Below are positions 1 through 6,183 of a DNA stretch of 9,833 nucleotides, in pieces. The stretch lies in the NCBI GenBank assembly GCA_002383425.1, contig DFYV01000014.1, positions 1 to 9,833 on the forward strand. Direction: 5' to 3'. Made by a program: the position numbers and the translations under genes. Origin of the DNA: Bacteroidales bacterium UBA4073 (lineage in GTDB: Bacteria; Bacteroidota; Bacteroidia; Bacteroidales; Tenuifilaceae). Every line of letters begins with the position of its first letter. Positions within the stretch are counted from its first letter, which is position 1. The notes beneath the pieces were generated by a model, which was given only the letters and a program-made list of their open reading frames with translations, did no database searches and was not told the DNA's origin.

Positions 1-25
1 ACGCCCAAGCAGGGCGTGGCTTTTT
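1..25 (+). terminator. 3' part of an intrinsic terminator of an upstream gene (cut by window edge)
   Basis: ACGCCC (1-6) and GGGCGT (12-17) form a perfect 6-bp stem around the loop AAGCA, and GGC plus a run of five T follows. The GGC at 18-20 would extend the stem to 9 bp if GCC lies just before the window, which cannot be seen here. The shape is that of a Rho-independent terminator for + strand transcription, so the gene before this window probably ends close by and the porin starts its own transcript. Confidence 0.6.
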
Positions 26-28
26 ATA

Positions 29-61
29 TTTGTTCACTTCAACTTTTTTATCTTATCTTTG
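29..61 (+). promoter_or_regulatory. Candidate Bacteroidota promoter for the porin gene
   Basis: TTTG (29-32) and TATCTTTG (54-61) are 21 bases apart and match the Bacteroidota -33 TTTG and -7 TAnnTTTG elements. Transcription would begin near 67, giving a leader of about 35 bases before the ATG at 103. Two other perfect TAnnTTTG matches lie nearby, TATATTTG at 25-32 and TATATTTG at 85-92. The latter sits so close to the ATG that its transcript would be almost leaderless. Which one is used cannot be decided from sequence. Confidence 0.4.
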
Positions 62-102
62 CACCGTTTAACATCGTTGATTCATATATTTGCATCCTAA
101 AA

Positions 103-2127
103 ATGAATTTTTTGGATAGGAATTTAACAATAGCATTAATTTTCTTTATATTAATTTTAGCTTTTACGGGTAATGCCTTCTCTGAAACGCCTTTTATTCA
201 GGATACCCTTAAAGGGAAAAAAATAATTGTAGGTGAAAGAAGTAGTGTTAGCACTCCTGATAAAACTACCGATACTACAAAAATTAATCAACGAAATATT
301 TTTGGATTTCTGGACATAGATGATCCAATGGTCAAATCATTCGCCTGGTTTTTCGATAATCAAACCTATGATTTACTAATAACCCAAGCCTTTGACAGTT
401 CTCTTTACCTGGTCCATTTAGTTTTGCCAGGGCAAAAGAATCTTTCAACTTTGACGTACCTTGGCAATATGGGTTCGCCCATACAGTTCGACCATTTTTT
501 TGAACGATCGGATTATTACCCTTTTTTATTTGCCAAGGGTTACAGCCCCTATGAGCAGCCTACTATCAGCAGAAAAAACTATAATGTTCGACGTCCACAT
601 ACTTTACTTGAGTATTCAACTTCTGGTAAACGAAGTATTGCCGAGCAAAATTTTCGGGTTTTCCACACTCAAAACGTAAATCAATTCTTAAATATTGGTT
701 TGCAGTACGATTATTATAATACAAAAGGAATTTATGAAAATCAATTAACCAGAAATAACGATTTTACTGCGTTTGCAAGTTTTTACAAAAAAAGAATATC
801 AGCTCAGGGAACATTTGCTTACACTTACATAAGGAATAAGGAAAATGGCGGGTTACTCGATGATAGTTACATACAGGATACGGTGATGGAACCAAACCTT
901 GTCCCTTTCAAATTGAAAGACGCATCAACAGAATACCGCAAGAGGAGTTTTGGGGGTGTAGTTGGATATGATATTCTTGTTAAAAAATCAAAGGAGAATG
1001 AGAATGATATGAAGTCGATTCTCACGGCAAAGCTGATTTTTGATGCAAATCGATATACCAGGGTTTACAGCGATACTGAAACCGATTCTTTGTATTATAA
1101 TAATTTTTATATCAGCACCACCTCTACTCACGATTCCACCTACATGGTAACTTACCAGACCACATTACTTGTTGAGTTAAGTCAGGTTGCAAAATTTCCT
1201 GGAATTCCTGGTTTACGTGCCTGGTTTTCGATTCTGGATGGGAGTTACCACTATTTCACCCCTGACGATTTCATTTACTCAAATGATAATCCCAAACTCA
1301 ACACAAATCACTTCGGGGTAGGTGCGTTTAGTCAAAGTAAGTATCTATCCTACAGCGGTGCTGCCCGATTCTACTTAAGTGGATACAGGGCTGCCGATAA
1401 AGAGGTGTTTGGGCGTTTAGCTGTTTTGCCATGGAAATCGAAAGAGATGCCATACATTGCCGGGGAGTTAAGCATTTCGGACCGAGAACCCGATATCTTT
1501 GTAAACAGCTATTTCTCGAATCACTATAAATGGAATAGTAATTTTGATAAGGAGAGCCGTTTCAGGATAAGTGCAAAGTTTGGTGCCGAACGAGTTGGTT
1601 TTGAGGCAGGATATAACTTAGAGCATATCTTAAACTTTGTGTATTTCGATACGCTCTCATTGCCTGCGCAAACATCAAAGGTTACTGTAACGTCGGCATA
1701 TTTACAGGAAAAGTTAAAGGTTGGATGGTTTAATGCGGTTTGCCGGGTTATTTGGCAGGCAAGCACCAACGCCGACGTATTGAGTTTGCCCACTTTTTCA
1801 GGCTTTAGCGCAGTTTACATCCAATTCCCTGTAGTGAAGAACGTTCTTACCATGCAGTTTGGAGTTAGTGGTTCGTACCGCACCAATTTCTTTGCCGATG
1901 CTTACAATCCAGCTCTTGGCATATATTACAATCAGCGCAACCGTAAAATTGGCAACTATCCATTTGTCGATGTTTTTTTGAATGCTAAATGGAAACGTAC
2001 CAATTTATTTGTCAAACTTGACCATGTTAATCAGGGAATCCCAAATAATCAATACTATACGACATTCCACTACCCACACAACCCCAGGAGGGTAATGTTT
2101 GGCGTTTCGTGGATGTTCTACGACTAG
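103..2127 (+). CDS. Putative outer-membrane beta-barrel porin (Porin_10-like)
   Basis: This 674-residue protein probably forms a large beta-barrel in the outer membrane. Residues 1-27 look like a signal peptide: a basic start, a hydrophobic run (about 8-22), and cleavage after Ala-Phe-Ser before Glu28. The block LTYLGNMGSP (117-126) and a following aromatic-rich FF..R.DYYPFLF stretch resemble the N-terminal part of the 'putative porin' family (Pfam Porin_10) of Bacteroidota. The rest is alternating, Tyr/Phe-rich sequence typical of amphipathic beta strands, ending in an aromatic last strand, MFGVSWMFYD. I chose the ATG at 103. An in-frame GTG at 16 would add 29 residues, but it lies inside the upstream terminator and would bury the signal peptide. 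The substrate is unknown. The mltF-like gene follows after 79 bases with its own possible promoter. Family assignment is from memory of the family's motifs, not a search. Confidence 0.82.
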   Translation: MNFLDRNLTIALIFFILILAFTGNAFSETPFIQDTLKGKKIIVGERSSVSTPDKTTDTTKINQRNIFGFLDIDDPMVKSFAWFFDNQTYDLLITQAFDSSLYLVHLVLPGQKNLSTLTYLGNMGSPIQFDHFFERSDYYPFLFAKGYSPYEQPTISRKNYNVRRPHTLLEYSTSGKRSIAEQNFRVFHTQNVNQFLNIGLQYDYYNTKGIYENQLTRNNDFTAFASFYKKRISAQGTFAYTYIRNKENGGLLDDSYIQDTVMEPNLVPFKLKDASTEYRKRSFGGVVGYDILVKKSKENENDMKSILTAKLIFDANRYTRVYSDTETDSLYYNNFYISTTSTHDSTYMVTYQTTLLVELSQVAKFPGIPGLRAWFSILDGSYHYFTPDDFIYSNDNPKLNTNHFGVGAFSQSKYLSYSGAARFYLSGYRAADKEVFGRLAVLPWKSKEMPYIAGELSISDREPDIFVNSYFSNHYKWNSNFDKESRFRISAKFGAERVGFEAGYNLEHILNFVYFDTLSLPAQTSKVTVTSAYLQEKLKVGWFNAVCRVIWQASTNADVLSLPTFSGFSAVYIQFPVVKNVLTMQFGVSGSYRTNFFADAYNPALGIYYNQRNRKIGNYPFVDVFLNAKWKRTNLFVKLDHVNQGIPNNQYYTTFHYPHNPRRVMFGVSWMFYD

Positions 2128-2164
2128 TAATCAAAATTCGTAGCTGTCCCTCAACAAATTAGGT

Positions 2165-2172
2165 TAATTTTG
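2165..2172 (+). promoter_or_regulatory. Candidate -7 element upstream of the mltF-like gene
   Basis: TAATTTTG fits TAnnTTTG and lies 34 bases before the ATG at 2207. No convincing TTTG -33 element is found at the usual 19-21 base spacing; the nearest similar sequence, ATTCG at 2136-2140, is too far. The gene may therefore have a weak promoter of its own, or be read through from the porin gene, since no terminator is visible between them. Confidence 0.3.
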
Positions 2173-2181
2173 TGTTTCTAA

Positions 2182-2194
2182 TTGGTTAAACCAA
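2182..2194. repeat. Short inverted repeat in the mltF leader
   Basis: TTGGTT and AACCAA form a 6-bp palindrome around a single A, just downstream of the candidate -7 element and 12 bases before the start codon. A related sequence, AATTAGGTTAA (2158-2168), resembles AATTGGTTAA (2179-2188), so there is also an imperfect direct repeat. It could be an operator or chance in AT-rich DNA. Confidence 0.25.
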
Positions 2195-2206
2195 AAAAGT
2201 CATATT

Positions 2207-3607
2207 ATGGTTAAATATTTTAATTTTCTGAGAGTAGGGTTGATTTTTTTGGCTGTGCTTTTGGTGTTCTCATTCATAAACTGTGAAAGGAAAACAAGTG
2301 AGGTAGTAGAGGTTCAGAGAGATCTTGCCGATATTCTTGCCGATGGTGAAATTGTTGCTGTAACCGATTACAATGCAACCAGTTACTTCGTTTATAAAGG
2401 AGAACCGATGGGCTATCAGTACGATATGCTCCGTGATTTAGCCACCTTTTTAGGCGTTAAGCTCAAAATTCTAACCGAGAACGATATCGATAAATCGTTT
2501 GAAATGCTTAAAAAGGGAGAGGTTGATATAATTGCAAGCAGCTTAGCCATAACAACCCAACGAAAGGAGGAGTTAGATTTCACAATCCCTCACGGCGAAA
2601 CCAGCCAGGTGCTGGTTCAAAGAGTGCCTAAAAATGGTAAACCAGCCATTCAAAATACCCTTGAACTTTCCGGGAAAGTGGTATATGTTCAAAAGAGTTC
2701 GGCGGGCGCCCAACGTTTAAAAAATCTTTCCGACGAAATCGGGGAAGAAATAACCATTGTTGAACTTCCCAATTACGATGCCGATAAGCTGATAGAACTG
2801 GTAGCAACAGGAGAAATCGATTTGGCGGTTTGCGACGAATCGGTTGCATTGGTAAAATCGAACTACTTTAAAAATATCAACATTGATGTACCCATAGGAT
2901 TCCCGCAAAAAACTGCCTGGGCTGTCAGAAAGTCCTCCCACGAACTTCGCAAAAGGGTTGATGGTTGGTTAGAGGGGTATCTGCAAACTGCCCATTACCG
3001 TAATATCGAGTTGAAGTATTTCTCACAGGAACGATTTGTCCGTCGGGCAAGTAACGATTATTTCTATATATACACCGGGAAAATATCACCTTGGGATGAA
3101 TACTTTAAAAAGTATAGCAAGGGCATAGGTTGGGATTGGAGACTTTTAGCTTCTTTAGTTTACCAGGAATCGCGTTTCCAGCACGATGTAACATCAAGTC
3201 AGGGGGCATCAGGGCTCATGCAGATGATGCCTCAAACAGCCGAATACTTTGGAATTGATGATACTGTTAGCCCTGTCAAACAGATTGAAGTTGGAGTGAA
3301 ATATATCAAGTGGCTCGAAGACCGTTTTGCATCCCCCGACATTCCCGAGGAAGAAGTAGTAAAGTTTGTGTTGGCGTCGTATAATGCAGGAATCGGACAT
3401 GTTATTGATGCCCGCAACTTAGCCAGGAAGTATGGCCGCGATCCTAATACCTGGGATAACAATGTGGAGTATTTCATTCAGAATAAATTGCAATTCAGCG
3501 ACGATTCGGTGGTTAAGCATGGCAAATTACGGGGTAGTGAAACTACCCTGTACGTCAAAGAGATTATCGATAGGTATCAACACTATAAAAACATTATTGA
3601 AGAGTAA
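2207..3607 (+). CDS. mltF: MltF-like membrane-bound lytic murein transglycosylase, lipoprotein
   Basis: The enzyme cleaves the MurNAc-GlcNAc glycosidic bond of peptidoglycan to give 1,6-anhydro-muropeptides, acting from the periplasmic side of a membrane. The 466 residues show a signal peptide with a hydrophobic run (about 8-24) and a lipobox-like FINC with Cys26, so it is probably lipid-anchored. A periplasmic amino-acid-type solute-binding domain (SBP_bac_3, about 45-275) follows. It includes the ITTQRKEELDFTIPH segment, with Arg119 and Asp210 at the places where this fold usually contacts an amino-acid ligand. A Slt-type lysozyme-like domain (about 300-430) comes last. Its catalytic Glu321 lies in YQESRF, followed by GASGLMQMMP (333-342) and ASYNAG (390-395), the family hallmarks. 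This order matches E. coli MltF. The retained ligand residues suggest the binding domain still senses a small molecule, which is inference. The ATG at 2207 is the only start that gives the signal peptide. Confidence 0.92.
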   Translation: MVKYFNFLRVGLIFLAVLLVFSFINCERKTSEVVEVQRDLADILADGEIVAVTDYNATSYFVYKGEPMGYQYDMLRDLATFLGVKLKILTENDIDKSFEMLKKGEVDIIASSLAITTQRKEELDFTIPHGETSQVLVQRVPKNGKPAIQNTLELSGKVVYVQKSSAGAQRLKNLSDEIGEEITIVELPNYDADKLIELVATGEIDLAVCDESVALVKSNYFKNINIDVPIGFPQKTAWAVRKSSHELRKRVDGWLEGYLQTAHYRNIELKYFSQERFVRRASNDYFYIYTGKISPWDEYFKKYSKGIGWDWRLLASLVYQESRFQHDVTSSQGASGLMQMMPQTAEYFGIDDTVSPVKQIEVGVKYIKWLEDRFASPDIPEEEVVKFVLASYNAGIGHVIDARNLARKYGRDPNTWDNNVEYFIQNKLQFSDDSVVKHGKLRGSETTLYVKEIIDRYQHYKNIIEE

Positions 3608-3619
3608 ATCGCTCCTTTT

Positions 3620-3650
3620 TTTGCTGCAACATCCATTTTTCTTACCTTTG
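3620..3650 (+). promoter_or_regulatory. Strong Bacteroidota-type promoter of gltX
   Basis: TTTG (3620-3623) and TACCTTTG (3643-3650) are exactly 19 bases apart, a textbook match to the Bacteroidota -33/-7 consensus. Transcription would start around 3656-3658, only about 10 bases before the ATG at 3668. A second, overlapping TAnnTTTG match, TAAATTTG at 3654-3661, has no suitable -33 partner and is too near the start codon. The promoter lies entirely in the 60-base gap after mltF. Confidence 0.65.
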
Positions 3651-3667
3651 CGTTAAATTTGACGAGC

Positions 3668-5206
3668 ATGAGTAATCGTAAAGTTCGTGTACGTTTTGCA
3701 CCGAGTCCAACAGGTCCTTTGCATATTGGTGGTGTGCGTACTGCATTATTTAACTATTTTTTTGCCCGTCAGCATGGAGGCGATTTTATACTTCGTATTG
3801 AAGATACCGATTCGCAGCGTTTTGTTCCCGGTGCCGAGGAGTATATCAACGAGGCGTTAAGCTGGTGCGGGATAAAAATTGATGAGGGAGTTCGCGAGGG
3901 GGGTCCCCATGCACCTTACCGGCAAAGCGAACGCAAGCATATATACAGGCAATATGCCGATAGGCTGGTTGAATCTGGGTGGGCATACTACGCTTTCGAT
4001 TCCCCTGAAGTCCTCGGTAAGATGCGAGCTGAAGCTGAGGCCAAAGGTGGTGCTTTTACCTATAGCTATGCCATTAGAAATACGATGGAAAATTCGCTAT
4101 CGCTCTCGGTCGATGAGGTAAAGCACAGAATTGAGCGAGGTGACCAATGGGTTATCCGTTTTAAAATGCCTGAGAACGAAGAGGTGGTCATGTTCGATCT
4201 GATTCGGGGTGAGGTTAGGGTTAACACTTCGACCCTTGACGATAAGGTTTTGTTCAAAAGTAGCGACATGCTTCCCACTTACCATTTAGCCAACGTTACC
4301 GACGATTACCTGATGGAGATTACCCACGTTATACGTGGTGAAGAGTGGTTGCCTTCGCTCCCGCTGCATGTTCTGCTTTACCGCGCATTAGGATGGGAAG
4401 ATGAGATGCCAAAGTTTGCCCACCTACCGCTACTCTTAAAACCTACCGGGAATGGTAAGCTGAGTAAGCGTGATGGCGATAAAATGGGTTTCCCTGTTTT
4501 TCCCCTGCTCTGGAAAAACTCCGATGGCGACATTTTCCGAGGATATCGCGAAGATGGATATTTCCCTGAAGCTTTTGTGAATTTGCTTGCCCTTTTGGGA
4601 TGGAATCCCGGAACCGACCAGGAAATATTTAGCATGGATGAGCTTATAAAGCTCTTTAGCATCGATAGGATTAACAAGTCAGGGGCACGATTCGACCCCG
4701 AAAAGGCAAAATGGTTCAACCATCAGTATTTAATCAGAAAATCTGATGCCGAGGTGGCAGAGCTGTTCCTGCCCATCCTTGAACAGTATAGCTATGATGC
4801 GCCTTTTGATAAGCTGATTAGAATAGTTGGATTGGTTAAAGAACGCGTGAACTTTGTCCATGAGCTGTGGGGACAAGTTAACTACTTTTTTGAACGCCCG
4901 TTGCAATACAATCAGCAAGCTGTGGCTAAGCATTGGAAACCTGATGTTCCAGGTATAATTCATGATGTTAGTGAAACCTTGAAAGGGTTAACCTCATGGA
5001 CTTCAATCGATATTGAGTCCGCTCTGAATGAGCTAATTAGCTCAAAAGGGTATGGCGTGGGTAAGGTTATGAACGCAATCAGGCTTTGTATGGTTGGTGA
5101 TGCAAAAGGGCCTAGCATAGCTGCTATTTGTGAAATACTGGGTAAGGATGAAACCCTTATCAGGCTAAATCAGGCCGTTTTAGTATTGAGTGGTAATCAT
5201 ACGTAA
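3668..5206 (+). CDS. gltX: Glutamyl-tRNA synthetase
   Basis: This class I aminoacyl-tRNA synthetase attaches glutamate to tRNA-Glu using ATP in the cytoplasm. At 512 residues the length is normal for the family. The catalytic Rossmann domain carries the HIGH-type signature HIGG (19-22) in a PSPTGPLHIGG context, and the KMSKS-type loop KLSKR (264-268). Between them is the well-conserved NVTDDYLMEITHVIRGEEWL block (209-228). The C-terminal helical part (about 320 to the end) is the anticodon-binding region. The zinc-binding cysteines of E. coli GluRS are absent; the corresponding part reads YYAFDSPEVL, as in the zinc-free members of the family. A TTG at 3659 would add three residues, but the ATG at 3668 is the natural start. 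The gene has its own strong promoter, and the region after its stop codon holds the switch-like structure before cysE. Whether it also charges tRNA-Gln cannot be told from sequence alone. Confidence 0.96.
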   Translation: MSNRKVRVRFAPSPTGPLHIGGVRTALFNYFFARQHGGDFILRIEDTDSQRFVPGAEEYINEALSWCGIKIDEGVREGGPHAPYRQSERKHIYRQYADRLVESGWAYYAFDSPEVLGKMRAEAEAKGGAFTYSYAIRNTMENSLSLSVDEVKHRIERGDQWVIRFKMPENEEVVMFDLIRGEVRVNTSTLDDKVLFKSSDMLPTYHLANVTDDYLMEITHVIRGEEWLPSLPLHVLLYRALGWEDEMPKFAHLPLLLKPTGNGKLSKRDGDKMGFPVFPLLWKNSDGDIFRGYREDGYFPEAFVNLLALLGWNPGTDQEIFSMDELIKLFSIDRINKSGARFDPEKAKWFNHQYLIRKSDAEVAELFLPILEQYSYDAPFDKLIRIVGLVKERVNFVHELWGQVNYFFERPLQYNQQAVAKHWKPDVPGIIHDVSETLKGLTSWTSIDIESALNELISSKGYGVGKVMNAIRLCMVGDAKGPSIAAICEILGKDETLIRLNQAVLVLSGNHT

Positions 5207-5283
5207 AATATATATACTCAACCTGAATCATGATTAACCCGATAAACATAGTTAATATCTGTTGTTGTTTTTGGTATAGGTTT
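5207..5283. other. gltX 3' flank with small palindromes, no gene
   Basis: This AT-rich stretch contains a perfect 10-bp palindrome, AATCATGATT (5226-5235). Its right half, ATGATTAACC (5230-5239), can also pair with GGTAATCAT at the end of gltX (5192-5200) apart from one bulged base. There is no T-run after either, so neither is a convincing terminator. No open reading frame of note is present. Confidence 0.4.
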
Positions 5284-5284
5284 G
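5277..5284 (+). promoter_or_regulatory. Candidate -7 element upstream of cysE leader
   Basis: TAGGTTTG matches TAnnTTTG exactly, but no TTTG stands 19-21 bases upstream. The closest T/G-rich bases (5262-5273) are too near. If used, transcription would start near 5290 and give a leader of about 120 bases before cysE. It would lose the outermost 6 bp of the upstream pairing arm. Otherwise cysE must be reached by read-through from the gltX promoter. Confidence 0.35.
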
Positions 5285-5353
5285 TACCGAAAGGGAATGG
5301 CTATGTGTTAAACTGATAGAAATACTTAACTGAAATATAGCCCCTTCCGGTAC
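5284..5353 (+). promoter_or_regulatory. Possible antiterminator hairpin in the gltX-cysE leader
   Basis: Three blocks of the left arm pair with the right arm in order. GTACCG (5284-5289) pairs with CGGTAC (5348-5353), AAGGG (5291-5295) with CCCTT (5342-5346), and GCTAT (5300-5304) with ATAGC (5337-5341). That is 16 bp with one A-C mismatch and one 4-base bulge, enclosing a 32-base loop. The right arm overlaps the left half of the terminator stem (5341-5349), so the two structures exclude each other. This is the classic antiterminator arrangement. The pairing is seen directly; the regulatory function is inferred. No known riboswitch or T-box consensus is recognisable. Confidence 0.45.
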
Positions 5354-5375
5354 TAAACGGAAGGGGTTTTAATTT
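5341..5375 (+). terminator. Strong intrinsic terminator between gltX and cysE
   Basis: CCCCTTCCG (5341-5349) and CGGAAGGGG (5358-5366) form a perfect 9-bp GC-rich stem with an 8-base loop, followed at once by TTTTAATTT (5367-5375). It lies 135 bases after the gltX stop and 35 bases before the cysE start. After it I find no TAnnTTTG promoter for cysE; the nearest sequence, TACCGGTTTAG (5399-5409), has two extra bases. Either the stem ends the gltX transcript, or it is a regulated terminator that polymerase must pass to express cysE and cysK. Confidence 0.8.
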
Positions 5376-5409
5376 AAGTCGAAAGTGATAATCTTAAATA
5401 CCGGTTTAG
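5353..5409 (+). promoter_or_regulatory. Possible start-site-occluding pairing in the cysE leader
   Basis: CTAAAC in the terminator loop and stem edge (5353-5358) is perfectly complementary to GTTTAG (5404-5409), the six bases right before the cysE ATG. GG (5359-5360) can add two pairs with CC (5401-5402) across one bulged G. In addition CCGGTA (5347-5352) can pair with TACCGG (5399-5404). In a read-through transcript these pairings could cover the translation start. The function is speculative. Confidence 0.25.
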
Positions 5410-6165
5410 ATGAAAAGAAAAATATTAAATTACTCGGAATTGCACAAACATGTTGGAAAACTAAGTGAGAGTTTCATCCAAATGGTTGTAAGTAATTTGC
5501 TTGGGTTTGAATCGACAGCAAAAATCAAAGAGTTCCACATACCATTGATGAAAACGTTAAAATATTTCAATTCAAACATTAATCAAACCAAAATGTACCA
5601 TGAGATGTTTCTTAAAAACTTTCCAGAGGTATTAATAGTGCTAAAAGGCGATGTGGATTACATATTCCAGAATGATCCGGCAGCGGAGAGTATCCAGGAG
5701 GTTTTACTTACCTATCCTGGTTTTTATTCAATAGTTCATTACCGGATAGCTAACCTGTTGCATAGGATCGGAGTGCCAATATTGCCTCGTATGATAACCG
5801 AATACGCTCATAGCAAAACGGGAATTGATATTCACCCGGCTGCAACCATTGGGCAGCAGTTCTGTATTGACCACGGAACGGGAATAGTAATTGGCGCAAC
5901 CACCAAAATAGGAAACCGGGTAAAACTTTACCAGGGGGTAACCCTGGGTGCACTGAGCGTATCGAAAAGTTTAGCCTCTGCTAAGCGACATCCTACCATT
6001 GAGGATGATGTAGTTATATATGCAGGGAGCACAATTCTTGGTGGCGAAACCGTAGTTGGGCACGATAGCATTATTGGAGGGAATGTTTGGCTGGTTAAAA
6101 GTGTTCCTCCTTTCTCAAAAGTTTACAACGAGAGCAAGATTACTGTTGGTAAGAATGATTTTTAA
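5410..6165 (+). CDS. cysE: Serine O-acetyltransferase
   Basis: The enzyme transfers acetyl from acetyl-CoA to L-serine, giving O-acetylserine, the first committed step of cysteine synthesis in the cytoplasm. The 251 residues show an N-terminal helical region (about 1-130) including the DPAA motif (89-92), then the left-handed parallel beta-helix built of hexapeptide repeats (about 138-235). The catalytic pair is visible as Asp140 in GIDIHPAATIG and His155 in DHGTGIVIGAT, with the same 15-residue spacing as in E. coli CysE. The KRHP segment with His194 also fits. The C-terminus ends in Asn-Asp-Phe rather than the terminal Ile that E. coli-type CysE inserts into CysK, so formation of the classical cysteine synthase complex is uncertain. 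No Shine-Dalgarno sequence precedes the ATG. The gene shares a transcript with cysK, 18 bases downstream, and its leader carries the terminator described separately. Confidence 0.93.
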   Translation: MKRKILNYSELHKHVGKLSESFIQMVVSNLLGFESTAKIKEFHIPLMKTLKYFNSNINQTKMYHEMFLKNFPEVLIVLKGDVDYIFQNDPAAESIQEVLLTYPGFYSIVHYRIANLLHRIGVPILPRMITEYAHSKTGIDIHPAATIGQQFCIDHGTGIVIGATTKIGNRVKLYQGVTLGALSVSKSLASAKRHPTIEDDVVIYAGSTILGGETVVGHDSIIGGNVWLVKSVPPFSKVYNESKITVGKNDF

Positions 6166-6183
6166 CGTAAAATGTCATGAGCT

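Noticed and set aside
16..102. Longer N-terminus of the porin from a GTG at 16
   Set aside because: It overlaps the upstream terminator and candidate promoters, and would place 29 residues before a good signal peptide that begins at the ATG at 103.
3601..3620. Terminator after mltF
   Set aside because: A T-run follows GAG...CTC, but the stem is only 3 bp and would not be stable. The T-run is better explained as part of the gltX promoter region.
3659..3667. TTG start of gltX, three residues upstream
   Set aside because: The ATG at 3668 starts MSNRKVRVRFAPSPTG, which fits the usual GluRS N-terminus. The TTG lies in or at the expected transcription start.
4378..4719. 113-residue open frame antisense to gltX
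   Set aside because: It lies wholly inside the well-supported gltX gene, has no family resemblance, and looks like a shadow of its codon use.
5297..5311. Tiny reading frame Met-Ala-Met-Cys-stop after an AAAGGG, as a cysteine leader peptide for attenuation
   Set aside because: It has only one Cys codon. A ribosome stalled there would cover the upstream antiterminator arm and favour termination when cysteine is short, which is the wrong direction. The AAAGGG is also too close to the ATG for an ideal ribosome binding site, and the genes here do not use such sites.
5207..5409. T-box riboswitch, by analogy with Bacillus gltX-cysE
   Set aside because: No T-box consensus (AGGGTGGNACCGCG-like) and no recognisable Stem I. 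The nearest similarity, TTTGTACCG, is not enough.
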